Source: Deltaproteobacteria bacterium UBA2385 (GTDB taxonomy: Bacteria; Myxococcota_A; UBA796; UBA2385). Taken from it: a DNA stretch of 16,689 nucleotides. Below are positions 1 to 7,803 of this stretch, piece by piece. The position numbers and the translations under genes were made by a program. The stretch's first letter is position 1; each line of letters opens with the position of its first letter. The notes beneath the pieces are model-generated. The model saw nothing but the letters and a program-made list of their open reading frames with translations. It did not search any database and had not been told where the DNA came from. Location: contig DDSR01000200.1 of the NCBI GenBank assembly GCA_002343455.1, positions 1 through 16,689 on the forward strand. Direction: 5' to 3'.

Positions 1-975
1 CCGGCCTCCAGCCCGCCTCCCCCCGCGCCAGGCCCTCCGCCGCTCGCCTCCGCGCCGCCGCCCTACTCGCCCGGGCTCCCGCCAGGGCCCACGCCCGTCA
101 TGTCCAGCGGGCCGTACATCCCGCCGGGACCGCCCTCGACGGCCCCCTTGCCAGCCCCGCTGCCGCCGCCGATCACCGGCCCGGTGGCCTCGCCCGGCAT
201 CCGGGCAGGCACCCCCGGCTCTCCCGGAACCGGCTCTCCCGGCCCGGCCTCTCCCGGCGCGCCCGCGGCGAAGCCCGCCAAGAAGAAGCGCAGCCCGCTG
301 GTGATGGTAGGCGGCCTCTTCCTGGTGCTGTTCCTGCTCTGCATGTGCGTCGGCGGGCCGCTGGGCGGGGGCTACTACTACTGGTCCACCCGCGGCATGG
401 TGGAGCTCGCCGACACGGTCGAGGAGCCCTCGCTGCTGGGGACCGGCTCAGAGCTGGGCGAGCCGCCCGAAGGAGAGGCGGTCGAGGGAGAGGCGGTCGA
501 GGAGGAGCCCGAAGCCGCGCCGACCGAGGCCCCGGCCCCCAAGCGCGAGACCGAGCCGAAGACCGAGCCCAAGACCGAGCCCAAGACCGAGCCTCGCACC
601 CCGACGACCACCTCCGGCAGCAGCTCGTCCTCTTCCTCCTCCGGTACGACCTCGTCCTCCTCGTCATCGTCCGCCTCGGGCGCGGCCTCCTCGGGCGCGG
701 CCTCCTCGGGCGCGGCCTCCTCTGGCGCGGCCTCCACATCGCCCGCGACGGGCAGCGGCTTCGCGGTCAAGTTCGCGGTCACCTCGGGCGAGGCGACGGT
801 GCGCTGCGGGGACGGGCAGGGCGCGACCTTCGCGGGCACGACCAGCCTGCGCTTCAACACGGTGACGACCTGCGTGGTGATTATCGAGGACGCCCGCGGC
901 GCCGTGCAGATCGACCGCAGCGCGACCGTCACCTGCTCCAAGAACGGCACCAGCGTCTCCTGCGCGGCCTCATGA
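1..975 (+). CDS. C-terminal part of a single-pass membrane protein, Pro-rich inside and Ser/Ala-rich outside (5' end outside window)
   Basis: The reading frame is open from base 1, so the N-terminus is missing; the ATG at 100 is internal to the open frame and need not be the start. Visible order: a Pro/Gly/Ala-rich stretch to about base 280, a KKKR cluster, one hydrophobic helix (about 292-378), an acidic Glu/Pro segment with four TEPK-like units, a long Ser run, four SGAAS units, then a compact C-terminal domain of about 75 residues with four cysteines (codons at 805, 871, 934, 961). The positive cluster before the helix puts the C-terminus outside the cytoplasm. This layout resembles the juxtamembrane and sensor half of myxobacterial Ser/Thr protein kinases, but no kinase motif lies in the window, so that is inference. 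The stop overlaps the next ATG, suggesting coupled translation. Confidence 0.8.
   Translation, partial: PASSPPPPAPGPPPLASAPPPYSPGLPPGPTPVMSSGPYIPPGPPSTAPLPAPLPPPITGPVASPGIRAGTPGSPGTGSPGPASPGAPAAKPAKKKRSPLVMVGGLFLVLFLLCMCVGGPLGGGYYYWSTRGMVELADTVEEPSLLGTGSELGEPPEGEAVEGEAVEEEPEAAPTEAPAPKRETEPKTEPKTEPKTEPRTPTTTSGSSSSSSSSGTTSSSSSSSASGAASSGAASSGAASSGAASTSPATGSGFAVKFAVTSGEATVRCGDGQGATFAGTTSLRFNTVTTCVVIIEDARGAVQIDRSATVTCSKNGTSVSCAAS
547..594 (+). repeat. Four 12-bp tandem units encoding TEPK-like repeats
   Basis: Four in-frame copies of a 12-base unit (second and third copies aagaccgagccc) code for (E/K)TEP. The unit length is a multiple of three, so copy-number change would lengthen or shorten the acidic stalk without breaking the frame. 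Confidence 0.75.
676..735 (+). repeat. Four 15-bp tandem units encoding SGAAS
   Basis: Units at 676, 691 and 706 are identical (tcgggcgcggcctcc); the fourth at 721 differs by one base. Each codes for Ser-Gly-Ala-Ala-Ser in the extracytoplasmic linker of the membrane protein. Near-identity at the DNA level suggests recent slippage expansion rather than selection on protein sequence alone. Confidence 0.85.
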
Positions 976-1781
976 CCCCCGAGCAGGCCCGCGCCATCGC
1001 GGTGCGCGCGGCGAGGGAGGCGGGGGCCATCCAGCGAGGCGCCCTCGCCAGCGCCCGCGAGGCCCGCAACAAGGGGCCGATCGACCTCGTCACCGAGGTC
1101 GACCTCGCCAGCGAGCGGCGGATCCTGGAGATCCTGGCCCAGGAGTGCCCCGGGATCCCCGTCCTGGCCGAAGAGGGAGGCGGCGCCTCGGCGGCCTCGA
1201 CCCGCTGGATCGTCGACCCGCTGGACGGCACGACCAACTTCGTCCACGGGCTCCCGCACTTCGCCGTCAGCATCGCCTTGCAGTGGGAGGGCCAGCTCTG
1301 GGCGGGCTGCGTGCTGGATCCCAGCCGGGAGGAGGAGTGGGCGGCCGCCCGCGGCGGCGGGGCCACGCTCAACGGTCAGCCCATCCGGGTCTCGACCACG
1401 CCGGTGCTGGACCGCGCGCTGCTGGCTACGGGCTTCCCCTACGATCGCCGCACGCGCGCCGCCTGGTACCTGCGCCTGGTGGAGGCCGTGCTGCAGCGCT
1501 CGCAGGGCATCCGCCGGGCAGGGGCCGCGGCGCTGGACCTCGCCTGGGTGGCAGGAGGGCGCCTGGACGGCTTCTTCGAGCTGGGCCTCGCCCCCTGGGA
1601 TGTGGCCGCGGGCGCGCTGCTGGTGCAGGAGGCCGGCGGCCGGGTGGAGGAGATCCAGGGCGGCCCGCTGCGCCTGGACGCGCCCGCGGTGTTGGCCTCC
1701 AACGGCCTCATCCAGGAGGAGTTGCGCCAGATCCTGGCGCCCCTGCTAAGCTCTCCTCCGCACGCGGAGTCTGGACCATGA
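972..1781 (+). CDS. Inositol monophosphatase family phosphatase (SuhB/IMPase-like)
   Basis: 269 residues, the usual length for the family. It matches the Mg2+/Li+-sensitive phosphatase fold: LVTEVD at 39-44, the EE pair at 67-68, the signature [12 protein letters not shown] at 79-90 (metal ligands Asp82 and Asp85) and the second signature around WDVAAG at 209-214 with Asp210, followed by EAGG. All metal-binding residues expected of an active enzyme are present. Members remove phosphate from myo-inositol 1-phosphate or related sugar or nucleotide phosphates; the substrate here cannot be told from sequence. The ATG overlaps the stop of the upstream gene (ATGA) with no clear ribosome site, and its own stop overlaps the next ATG in the same way, so translation is probably coupled through the operon. 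The start at 972 fits the family N-terminus well. Confidence 0.93.
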   Translation: MTPEQARAIAVRAAREAGAIQRGALASAREARNKGPIDLVTEVDLASERRILEILAQECPGIPVLAEEGGGASAASTRWIVDPLDGTTNFVHGLPHFAVSIALQWEGQLWAGCVLDPSREEEWAAARGGGATLNGQPIRVSTTPVLDRALLATGFPYDRRTRAAWYLRLVEAVLQRSQGIRRAGAAALDLAWVAGGRLDGFFELGLAPWDVAAGALLVQEAGGRVEEIQGGPLRLDAPAVLASNGLIQEELRQILAPLLSSPPHAESGP

Positions 1782-3361
1782 GCGCTGAGTCAACCGGCGA
1801 AGGCATCACCGTCGGCATCGACCTGGGCACCTCGAACTCGGTGGTGGCCGTCGTGCAGGGCGGGAAGCCGGTGGTGCTCGCCGACGAGGAGGGCATCGCC
1901 GTCCAGCCCTCGGTGGTGGCCTTCGGCCACGCCAACTCGGCCATCGTCGGGCACCGCGCCCGCCAGCAGATGGTCTACGCGCCCGAGAACACCGTCTACA
2001 GCGCCAAGCGCCTGATCGGCCGCCGCTACGCCTCGGACGAGGTCGAGCGCATGAAGCGGATGGTCTCCTGGGGCATCGCCGAAGGCCCCCACGGGGACGC
2101 CCGGGTGCGCGTCCAGGGCAAGGTCTACGCGGTGCCCGAGGTCAGCGCGCGGGTCCTGGCCCATATGAAGGAGATCGCCGAGCGCGCCACCGGCCAGAAG
2201 GTCTCCGGCGCGGTCATCACGGTGCCCGCCTACTTCAACGACCAGCAGCGGCAGGCCACCCGGGACGCGGCCTCGATCGCCGGGCTGAAGGCCCTGCGCA
2301 TCATCAACGAGCCGACGGCGGCGGCCCTGGCCTACGGCTTCGGCACCGAGAAGCGCCAGCACATCGCCGTCTACGACCTGGGCGGCGGCACCTTCGACAT
2401 GACCGTGCTGCGCATGGAGCCCGGCGTCTTCGAGGTCCTCAGCACTGCGGGCGACACCTTCCTGGGCGGCGACGACTTCGACACGCTGATCGCCGAATGG
2501 CTGCGCGCCCAGGTCGAGAAGCAGCACGAGATCGACCTCTCCGAGAACGTCACCGCCAAGACCAAGCTGCGCGACGCGGCCGAGCGCGCCAAGGTGGCGC
2601 TGTCCGCCCTGCCGGCGGTCGAGGTGCGGGTGCCCAACCTCGCCCGCGACAAGCAGGGTCGGGCCGTCTCCCTCCACCTCCGGCTGGACCGCTCGCAGGC
2701 GCTGCATCTGGTGATGCCGCTCATCCAGCGCAGCTTCCTGGTGGTCGACGACGCCCTCTCCCAGGCCGGGCTGGCCACCGCCCAGATCGACGCCGTCCTG
2801 CTGGTCGGCGGCATGACCCGCTTCCCGCCGGTGGCCGAGGCGGTCGGCCGGTACTTCAGCAAGGAGCCGGTCGGCACCATCAACCCCGACGAGGTCGTCG
2901 CCGTCGGGGCCGCCTTGCAGGCCGACGCCCTGACCCGCGGCTTCGATCCCGACGCCACCGTGCTGCTGGACGTGACGCCGCAGACCCTGGGCGTCGGCAC
3001 GGTCGGCGGCTTCGTCGAGCCGATCATCCCGCGCAACACGGCCATCCCGACCGACGCCCACAAGATCTTCCACACCGCCCACGACAACCAGACCGAGGTC
3101 CGCATCGCGGTCTTCCAGGGCGAGAGCCGCATGCAGGCCGACAACGAGCGCCTCGGCCAGTTCGTGCTCGACGGGCTGCGCCCGGCGCCCCGGGGCGAGA
3201 CCCGGGTCAAGGTCACCTTCGCCATCGACGCCGACGGCATCGTCCACGTCTCGGCGCTGGACCAGGAGACCGGCCGGGCCCACGAGATCGCCATCGAAGC
3301 CAGCAGCAACCTGACCAAGGAAGAGGTCAAGCAGCTCAGCTTCCAGGACCTCGGCTTCTGA
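1778..3361 (+). CDS. Lidless Hsp70 (DnaK-family chaperone ending after the beta substrate-binding domain)
   Basis: 527 residues against roughly 610-640 for housekeeping DnaK. The ATPase domain is intact: GIDLGTSNS at 13-21, SAKRLIGRR at 75-83 with the catalytic-type Lys77, [12 protein letters not shown] at 176-187, DLGGGTFD at 200-207 and [10 protein letters not shown] at 341-350. The hydrophobic interdomain linker VLLDV lies at 395-399. The beta substrate-binding domain follows, with [15 protein letters not shown] at 459-473. The protein stops after [10 protein letters not shown] plus seven residues, exactly where the alpha-helical lid should start. The ordinary TGA stop and immediate intergenic gap show no decayed lid remnant. 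GGAG at 1766-1769 is 8 nt before the ATG, which also overlaps the phosphatase stop. The J-domain gene 38 bp downstream is a likely dedicated partner. It probably acts in the cytoplasm; housekeeping dnaK is expected elsewhere in the genome (inference). Confidence 0.95.
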   Translation: MSAESTGEGITVGIDLGTSNSVVAVVQGGKPVVLADEEGIAVQPSVVAFGHANSAIVGHRARQQMVYAPENTVYSAKRLIGRRYASDEVERMKRMVSWGIAEGPHGDARVRVQGKVYAVPEVSARVLAHMKEIAERATGQKVSGAVITVPAYFNDQQRQATRDAASIAGLKALRIINEPTAAALAYGFGTEKRQHIAVYDLGGGTFDMTVLRMEPGVFEVLSTAGDTFLGGDDFDTLIAEWLRAQVEKQHEIDLSENVTAKTKLRDAAERAKVALSALPAVEVRVPNLARDKQGRAVSLHLRLDRSQALHLVMPLIQRSFLVVDDALSQAGLATAQIDAVLLVGGMTRFPPVAEAVGRYFSKEPVGTINPDEVVAVGAALQADALTRGFDPDATVLLDVTPQTLGVGTVGGFVEPIIPRNTAIPTDAHKIFHTAHDNQTEVRIAVFQGESRMQADNERLGQFVLDGLRPAPRGETRVKVTFAIDADGIVHVSALDQETGRAHEIAIEASSNLTKEEVKQLSFQDLGF

Positions 3362-3399
3362 GCGCCCGCGCCCCCTCGCCGAGACTTCAGGAGCCCCCC

Positions 3400-3972
3400 A
3401 TGGACCGCACCCTCGCCGCGACCGTCGAGATCCAGACCATCCACGAGCTGCTGCCCGAGCTCGACTACTACCGGATCCTCGGGCTGGAGCGCGACGCCCC
3501 GCAAGAGGCGATCGCGCCGGCCTTCCGCGGCGAGAGCCGCCGGCTGCACCCCGACCGCTTCACCTCGATGGGCGACGCCGAGCTCAACGCCAAGGTCAAC
3601 GAGGTCTTCCGCACCCTGCGCGAGGCCTACGCGACCCTCTCCGACCCCGACAAGCGCGTGGTCTACGACGACGAGCTGCTGAACGGCAGCAGCCGCATGT
3701 CCGACGACGCCCACGCCCGGGCCGACCAGCAGCGGGCCGCCTCAAACGACCCCGCCGAGGCCGCCACCAACGAGAAGGCTGCCAAGTACTGGAAGATGGC
3801 CCTGAAGGACCTCGCCGAGGACAACCCGAAGGGCGCGGTGATGAACATCCAGTTCGCGATGAGCTTCGAGCCGAACAACGAGGTCTTCAAGGAGTACCTG
3901 GTCAAGGCCAAGACCGGGGCCGAAGAGCAGCACAAGAAGACCTACAACCCCTACAAGCTCCGCATCAGCTGA
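3400..3972 (+). CDS. Small J-domain co-chaperone with TPR-like C-terminal helices
   Basis: 190 residues. The J domain spans about 20-95: DYYRILGL at 22-29, the HPD triad at 50-52 that stimulates Hsp70 ATPase, then AYATLSDPDKRVVYDD. There is no Gly/Phe region, zinc finger or DnaJ C-terminal domain, so this is a class III J protein. After an Ala/Asp-rich linker, residues 125-175 form a helical pair of TPR type (AAKYWKMALKDL, then GAVMNIQFAMSFEPNN), and the protein ends in a basic YNPYKLRIS tail. AGGAG at 3389-3393 with a 6-nt spacer supports the start at 3400. It follows the Hsp70 gene by 38 bp and probably feeds clients to it. Its last 22 bp overlap the end of the opposing esterase gene. Confidence 0.93.
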   Translation: MDRTLAATVEIQTIHELLPELDYYRILGLERDAPQEAIAPAFRGESRRLHPDRFTSMGDAELNAKVNEVFRTLREAYATLSDPDKRVVYDDELLNGSSRMSDDAHARADQQRAASNDPAEAATNEKAAKYWKMALKDLAEDNPKGAVMNIQFAMSFEPNNEVFKEYLVKAKTGAEEQHKKTYNPYKLRIS

Positions 3973-4691
3973 GGCAGGAAGGCCGGCAGCATGGCCCGCC
4001 AGGTGGGCCAGTCGTGGTCGCTGCCCTGGCCCCAGACCTCCACCCGGTTGGGCACGCCCTTGGCGCCGAGCACGTCGGCGGCGCGCCACGTGTAGTCGGG
4101 GCTCTCGTGGGGGCCGCTGCCCAGGCCGAAGAGGAAGCGGCGCTGCCGCAGGGCGCGGAGCTGGGCCGAGTCGCCCAGGTTGGGGAGGTACTGCACCGGC
4201 TGGTTGAAGTAGTAGTCCGGCCCCCACCAGCCGCCGACGCGCCGGTCCAGGATGTAGGTGCCGCTCATGCCGACGCCGGCGCCGAAGTGCTGGGGGTGCT
4301 TGCAGAGGGCGTTGAGCGCCTGGTAGGCCCCCAGCGAGGCGCCCGCGGCCAGCAGCGGGCCCTCGTAGCCCCCGCAGTCCCGCCGGATTGCCGGGACGAG
4401 CTGCTCGACCAGCCACTCGTCGTAGCGGGCCTGGAGCCAGGCGCGGCGCCAGGGGGGCAGGTCCGGCTGGGTCCAGGCGTCCCGGTTGACGGCGTCGACG
4501 CTGTAGAGCTTGATCTCCCCGGCCTCGATCAGGGGCGCCAGCGCCTCGACCATGCCGAAGCGCTCGCAGTCCAGCCAGTCCGCTCCCCCGGTGGGAAAGA
4601 AGACGACGGGCCGACCGAAGTGGCCGTAGCGACCCGCCTGGAGCGGGCGATCCAGCCAGGGCGGGGTCCAGGTGGCGATCTCGGCCGTCAT
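3951..4691 (-). CDS. Alpha/beta-hydrolase, putative esterase (PF00756-like)
   Basis: 246 residues from the chosen start. Seen directly: VVFFPTGGADW near the N-terminus, the nucleophile elbow GASLG with Ser119, YQALNALCKHPQHFGAGVGMSG after it, and a C-terminal DHDWPTW with the likely catalytic His226. The pattern GxSxG, HP..F....SG and HDW..W is that of the putative esterase family that includes esterase D and antigen 85-like enzymes. There is no signal peptide, so it is probably cytoplasmic; the substrate is unknown. Start choice: GAGG with a 5-nt spacer precedes the ATG at 4691 and overlaps the upstream stop codon. An ATG six codons earlier (4709) would overlap the upstream gene by 11 nt and lacks a good ribosome site. 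The 3' end overlaps the convergent J-protein gene by 22 bp. Confidence 0.87.
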   Translation of the reverse strand: MTAEIATWTPPWLDRPLQAGRYGHFGRPVVFFPTGGADWLDCERFGMVEALAPLIEAGEIKLYSVDAVNRDAWTQPDLPPWRRAWLQARYDEWLVEQLVPAIRRDCGGYEGPLLAAGASLGAYQALNALCKHPQHFGAGVGMSGTYILDRRVGGWWGPDYYFNQPVQYLPNLGDSAQLRALRQRRFLFGLGSGPHESPDYTWRAADVLGAKGVPNRVEVWGQGSDHDWPTWRAMLPAFLPQLMRSL

Positions 4692-4700
4692 GGTCCCCTC
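4692..4700 (-). promoter_or_regulatory. Ribosome binding site overlapping the upstream stop, fixing the esterase start
   Basis: On the minus strand the sequence reads TGAGGGGACC then ATG. The TGA is the stop of the SUKH/TPR/HEAT gene, and GAGG overlaps it by two bases with 5 nt to the ATG at 4691. This favours re-initiation after the upstream gene and argues for 4691 over 4709. Confidence 0.6.
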
Positions 4701-7653
4701 AGCCGACATCTTCGCCGTGGAAGGTCCAGCGCCCGGCGGGCCAGCGGGGCTGCTCGGCGGCCCACCAGGCCCGCCAGCGCGCCTGGTGCTGGACCTGGAC
4801 GCGGAAGGGGCCGTCGCCGTCGAAGGGCAGGCGCACGCCGGTGCCGATGACCAGCTCGTCGTAGGTGCTGGCCCGCACCTGGGCGTCGTCGTGGCCCATG
4901 CGCTCGATCATCAGGCCGGGGTCCATCCGGCGCCCGTGGCGGAAGCGCACCCCCTCGCGGAGGGTGCCGCCGTGCTCCTCCAGCCAGCTCGCCCAGCGGT
5001 TGCGCAGCAGGCTCTCCTCCAGGTCCTCGTGGTGGCCGGTGATGATCTCGAGCGCGGCGGCGGCGACCTGGGCGCGCTGCGGCTCGCGGCTGGCGGTGGC
5101 GTCGAGCAGGCGGGGGAGGGCCCGCGGGTCGCCCAGGTAGCCCAGGCCCTGCAAGGCCCCCAGCCCGGGGGCACCCTCGACCTCGGCGGTGCGCAGCAGG
5201 ACCAGGTACCAGGAGGGCCCGCCATAGCGGCCCAGCAGCTCGCCCAGCGAGCGGGAGAGGCCCGGCCCGCCGCGCAGCTCGACGCTGCCGCCCTGGTTGG
5301 CGGCGTGGGCGAGGGTCTGTCCGACGTGATCGACGCCGGCCCAGTCGCCCAGCAGCAGCAGGGCCACGCAGGCCGCGGCGGAGAGCTCGGGCACCTCCAG
5401 GGCGGCCAGCAGCGCGTCGGCGGAGTCGGCGTCGCCGATGCGGCCCAGGGCCACGACGGCGGCCTTGCGCACGGTCGGGTGCGCCCCCTCGCCGGCCATC
5501 AGCCGCAGCCGGGGCACCGCCTCGATCTCGCGGCGCCAGCCCAGCACCTCGGCGGCGGCGGCCACGGCGGCCGGGTCCCCCTCGACGTCCAGCGACTCCA
5601 GCAGGCCCATCACCAGGGCCGCGTTGGGCGAGCGGGCCATCGCGCCGACCAGGGCCAGCCGGGCCGCTCCCGGGGGACGGACCTCGATCAGCTGCCGCAG
5701 CAGGGCCTCGCTGGCCTCGTAGCCGCGGTGCCCGGCCAGCAGATCGGAGGCCGCCTGGTAGCGCAACAGGCTGGGATCGGTCGGGCGGCTCTCGCTCTTC
5801 TCCAGCTCGCGGGCGCGCAGCTCCAGCTCGCCGGCGAGGGCCCGCACCGTGTTGGGCCCGCTGGCGGCGATGGCGAGGCGATGCGCCCCCAGCCGCCGCT
5901 CGGGGCGGTCGGCGTCGGCGCGCACCAGCGGCGGCCGGGCCCGCTGGGCGTTGGCCCGGTCGCGGGCGTGCTCGCTGGCGCGGGCGAGGTGCCACTCCAG
6001 CCCGGTGACGAGGTCCCCGCAGACCGCGTCGACCGCGGCCACCCCGGCGGCGTGATCGGCCGCCAGGAAGAGCCCACGGGCCCGCTCGGCGGCGCCCTCG
6101 ACCCGCAGGCGGGCCAGCCGCAGCATCGCCCAGGCCTCACGCAGGGGCAGCTCCAGGTCGCGGAAGCCCTCGGCCGCGCGGACCCAGGCCGCCACCGCCA
6201 CCTCGGGGGCCCCGCGCAGCAGGTGCAGATCGCCCTCTCGCAGGTCGATCCGGTAGCGCAGCTCGGCGTCGGCCTCGATCCCGGTGCTGGCCAGGCGCAG
6301 GGCCTGGTCGGCCTCCTCGGCCTGCTTGCGCAGGATGGCGTGCTCGGCCCGCAGCAGCCAGGCCTGCCCGAAGAGGGCAGCGTCCTGCAGGCGCTCGGCC
6401 TGGGCGACGGCCCGCTGCAGGGCGGCGTCGGCCAGGGCCAGGTCCTCGACCCGCAAGGCCCGCTCGGCCCGGATCAGGTCCACCGCGCAGCGATCCGCCG
6501 GGCTGCTGAGCTGCCGCTCCAGCCCGTCGAGGATGTCCTCGGCCCAGGGCTCCTGCCGGATCATGGCGATGCGCCCCAGCAGCAGCTCGGCGCGGGCGTG
6601 CAGCTCGGGCGGGCTCAGGCGCAGCACCCGCAGGCGGCGCTCGGCCTCGTCGTGCAGGCCCAGGTCCGACTCCAGCGAGGCCAGCATCAGCACCGCCTCG
6701 CTCATCGGCGTCCGGTACAGAAAACCCCTCGCCCGCTCGACGATCTGCACCAGGCCGTCGCGGGCCTCGCGCCGCTGGCCGATGCTCAGCGCCACCCGGG
6801 CCCGCTCGACCGCCGCCGCCTCGACCAGGGCCAGCTCGGCGTGGTCGGCGCAGTCCGCGGTCGCCTCGTCCAGGAAGCGGGTCAGCTCGCGCTCCCAGCC
6901 CTCGTCCCCGGTCGGGAAGAGGCGGGAGAGGGTCCGCATGATCGAGGGCGAGACCGACTGCGCCAGCGGGATCGGGCGAGGCAGCCGGATAGCCCGCATC
7001 GCCTTGAGGAAGGCCCAGCGCGCGCCCTGGCGGTCCTCGCCCAGCAGGGTCTCGCCCAGCCGCTCCCAGGCCGGGACCAGGCCCGGCTCGGCCGCCGTCG
7101 CCCGCCGCAGCAGGGTCCGGGCTTGCTCGGGATCTCCCTCGGAGAGCACCCGCTCGGCCTGCAGGAAGAGCAGGAAGCCGCTGTCGGGATCGGCGTCGAG
7201 GTGGGCCGAGAGCTGGCGCTCGGGGTCCCCCAGGTTCTCGTCCAGGATGCGCAGCACGGCGTTCAGCCAGCGATCGAAGCGCTCGTGCAGGGGCTGGAAG
7301 GTCTCGTCGACCCAGCGGCCGATGACGCTGCCACCGCCCTCGGCCGGCGCGTAGGCCCAGCGCTCCTGGCGCGGCCCGTCGGCGAAGAGCACCACCGCCC
7401 GCGCGCGCTCGCTGGCGGGGGCCAGCTCCATCGCCGAGCGCAGGCGCAGGGCGCCACGGAAGAGGACCGCGCCGTTCCAGCGGCTGAGGAACTCCCGCAG
7501 CCCCAGGGGCATCGGCGTGCGCAGCCGGGCGTCGGCCTCGACGATCTGCTCGGGCGCGGTGGGCGCGCGCAGGTCGTGGACGTCGGCGCGGTAGCGGTCG
7601 ACCATGCGCAGCAGGGGATGGAAGGGGTCGAGGGCGAGGGCGTCCGAGGACAT
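4699..7653 (-). CDS. Large SUKH (SMI1/KNR4) + TPR + HEAT repeat protein
   Basis: 984 residues, no signal peptide or membrane helix. Residues about 15-130 resemble the SMI1/KNR4 (SUKH) domain: an E...L...LP..LREFL..WNG core at 39-61, then a hydrophobic strand VVLFAD and WAYAP. Residues about 160-600 are Ala/Leu/Arg-rich helical pairs of TPR type, including EQARTLLRRATAAEPGLVPAW. Residues about 640-885 are HEAT-like (PTVRKAAVVALGRIGDADSADALLAAL is the clearest unit). The last 100 residues hold Trp-rich helices and YDELVIGTG...PFDGDGP. It probably acts as a cytoplasmic scaffold; no catalytic motif was found. SUKH domains are known in polymorphic-toxin immunity proteins but also elsewhere, so immunity is not assumed. 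It begins at an ATG with only a weak ribosome site and is cotranscribed with the esterase 7 nt downstream. A reverse-strand ORF of similar length is a composition shadow. Confidence 0.88.
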   Translation of the reverse strand: MSSDALALDPFHPLLRMVDRYRADVHDLRAPTAPEQIVEADARLRTPMPLGLREFLSRWNGAVLFRGALRLRSAMELAPASERARAVVLFADGPRQERWAYAPAEGGGSVIGRWVDETFQPLHERFDRWLNAVLRILDENLGDPERQLSAHLDADPDSGFLLFLQAERVLSEGDPEQARTLLRRATAAEPGLVPAWERLGETLLGEDRQGARWAFLKAMRAIRLPRPIPLAQSVSPSIMRTLSRLFPTGDEGWERELTRFLDEATADCADHAELALVEAAAVERARVALSIGQRREARDGLVQIVERARGFLYRTPMSEAVLMLASLESDLGLHDEAERRLRVLRLSPPELHARAELLLGRIAMIRQEPWAEDILDGLERQLSSPADRCAVDLIRAERALRVEDLALADAALQRAVAQAERLQDAALFGQAWLLRAEHAILRKQAEEADQALRLASTGIEADAELRYRIDLREGDLHLLRGAPEVAVAAWVRAAEGFRDLELPLREAWAMLRLARLRVEGAAERARGLFLAADHAAGVAAVDAVCGDLVTGLEWHLARASEHARDRANAQRARPPLVRADADRPERRLGAHRLAIAASGPNTVRALAGELELRARELEKSESRPTDPSLLRYQAASDLLAGHRGYEASEALLRQLIEVRPPGAARLALVGAMARSPNAALVMGLLESLDVEGDPAAVAAAAEVLGWRREIEAVPRLRLMAGEGAHPTVRKAAVVALGRIGDADSADALLAALEVPELSAAACVALLLLGDWAGVDHVGQTLAHAANQGGSVELRGGPGLSRSLGELLGRYGGPSWYLVLLRTAEVEGAPGLGALQGLGYLGDPRALPRLLDATASREPQRAQVAAAALEIITGHHEDLEESLLRNRWASWLEEHGGTLREGVRFRHGRRMDPGLMIERMGHDDAQVRASTYDELVIGTGVRLPFDGDGPFRVQVQHQARWRAWWAAEQPRWPAGRWTFHGEDVG

Positions 7654-7719
7654 GGCGAACCCGGGAGAGAGCGGGAGGAAGTCGGCTCCAGCGTATCAGA
7701 GTTGACGTGTAAATGGCAT

Positions 7720-7738
7720 CCTTGATGTGAACTCAAGG
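7720..7738. promoter_or_regulatory. Inverted repeat in the AT-richer divergent intergenic region
   Basis: The 150-bp gap at 7654-7803 separates divergent starts and must hold both promoters. It contains the only clearly AT-richer island nearby (about 7691-7737). Within it CCTTGA (7720-7725) and TCAAGG (7733-7738) form a perfect 6-bp inverted repeat with a 7-base centre, a plausible operator. TTGACG at 7702-7707 is a possible -35 element, but no convincing -10 follows, so no promoter is called. Confidence 0.3.
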
Positions 7739-7803
7739 TCCAGCACCAGGGCGGGCCGGCCGCCAGTCGGGTAGCCTCTGCCTCACCACGATGGAGCGCG
7801 CCG

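Noticed and set aside
378..1259. Minus-strand frame with Pro/Glu/Ala repeats opposite the membrane protein
   Set aside because: The repeats are the complement of the tandem Ser/Ala and TEPK units; no independent evidence for coding.
1790..3283. A 497-residue minus-strand frame opposite the Hsp70 gene
   Set aside because: The + strand is unmistakably Hsp70; the antisense product is Asp/Gly/Val-rich and without motifs.
4692..4709. ATG at 4709 as the esterase start
   Set aside because: It overlaps the upstream gene by 11 nt and lacks a good ribosome site, whereas 4691 has GAGG at 5 nt.
4699..7653. Toxin-immunity locus based on the SUKH domain
   Set aside because: No polymorphic toxin, secretion or nuclease gene is in the window, and the domain is part of a large solenoid protein.
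4672..7725. A 1017-residue open frame on the + strand covering the SUKH/TPR/HEAT gene
   Set aside because: Its product is Gly/Gln/Ala/His low-complexity sequence with no domain. The opposite strand has a clear SUKH start, TPR and HEAT periodicity. It is a high-GC antisense shadow.
7702..7730. Sigma-70-like promoter from TTGACG
   Set aside because: The best -10 at 17-18 nt matches only about half the consensus, so it is mentioned but not called.
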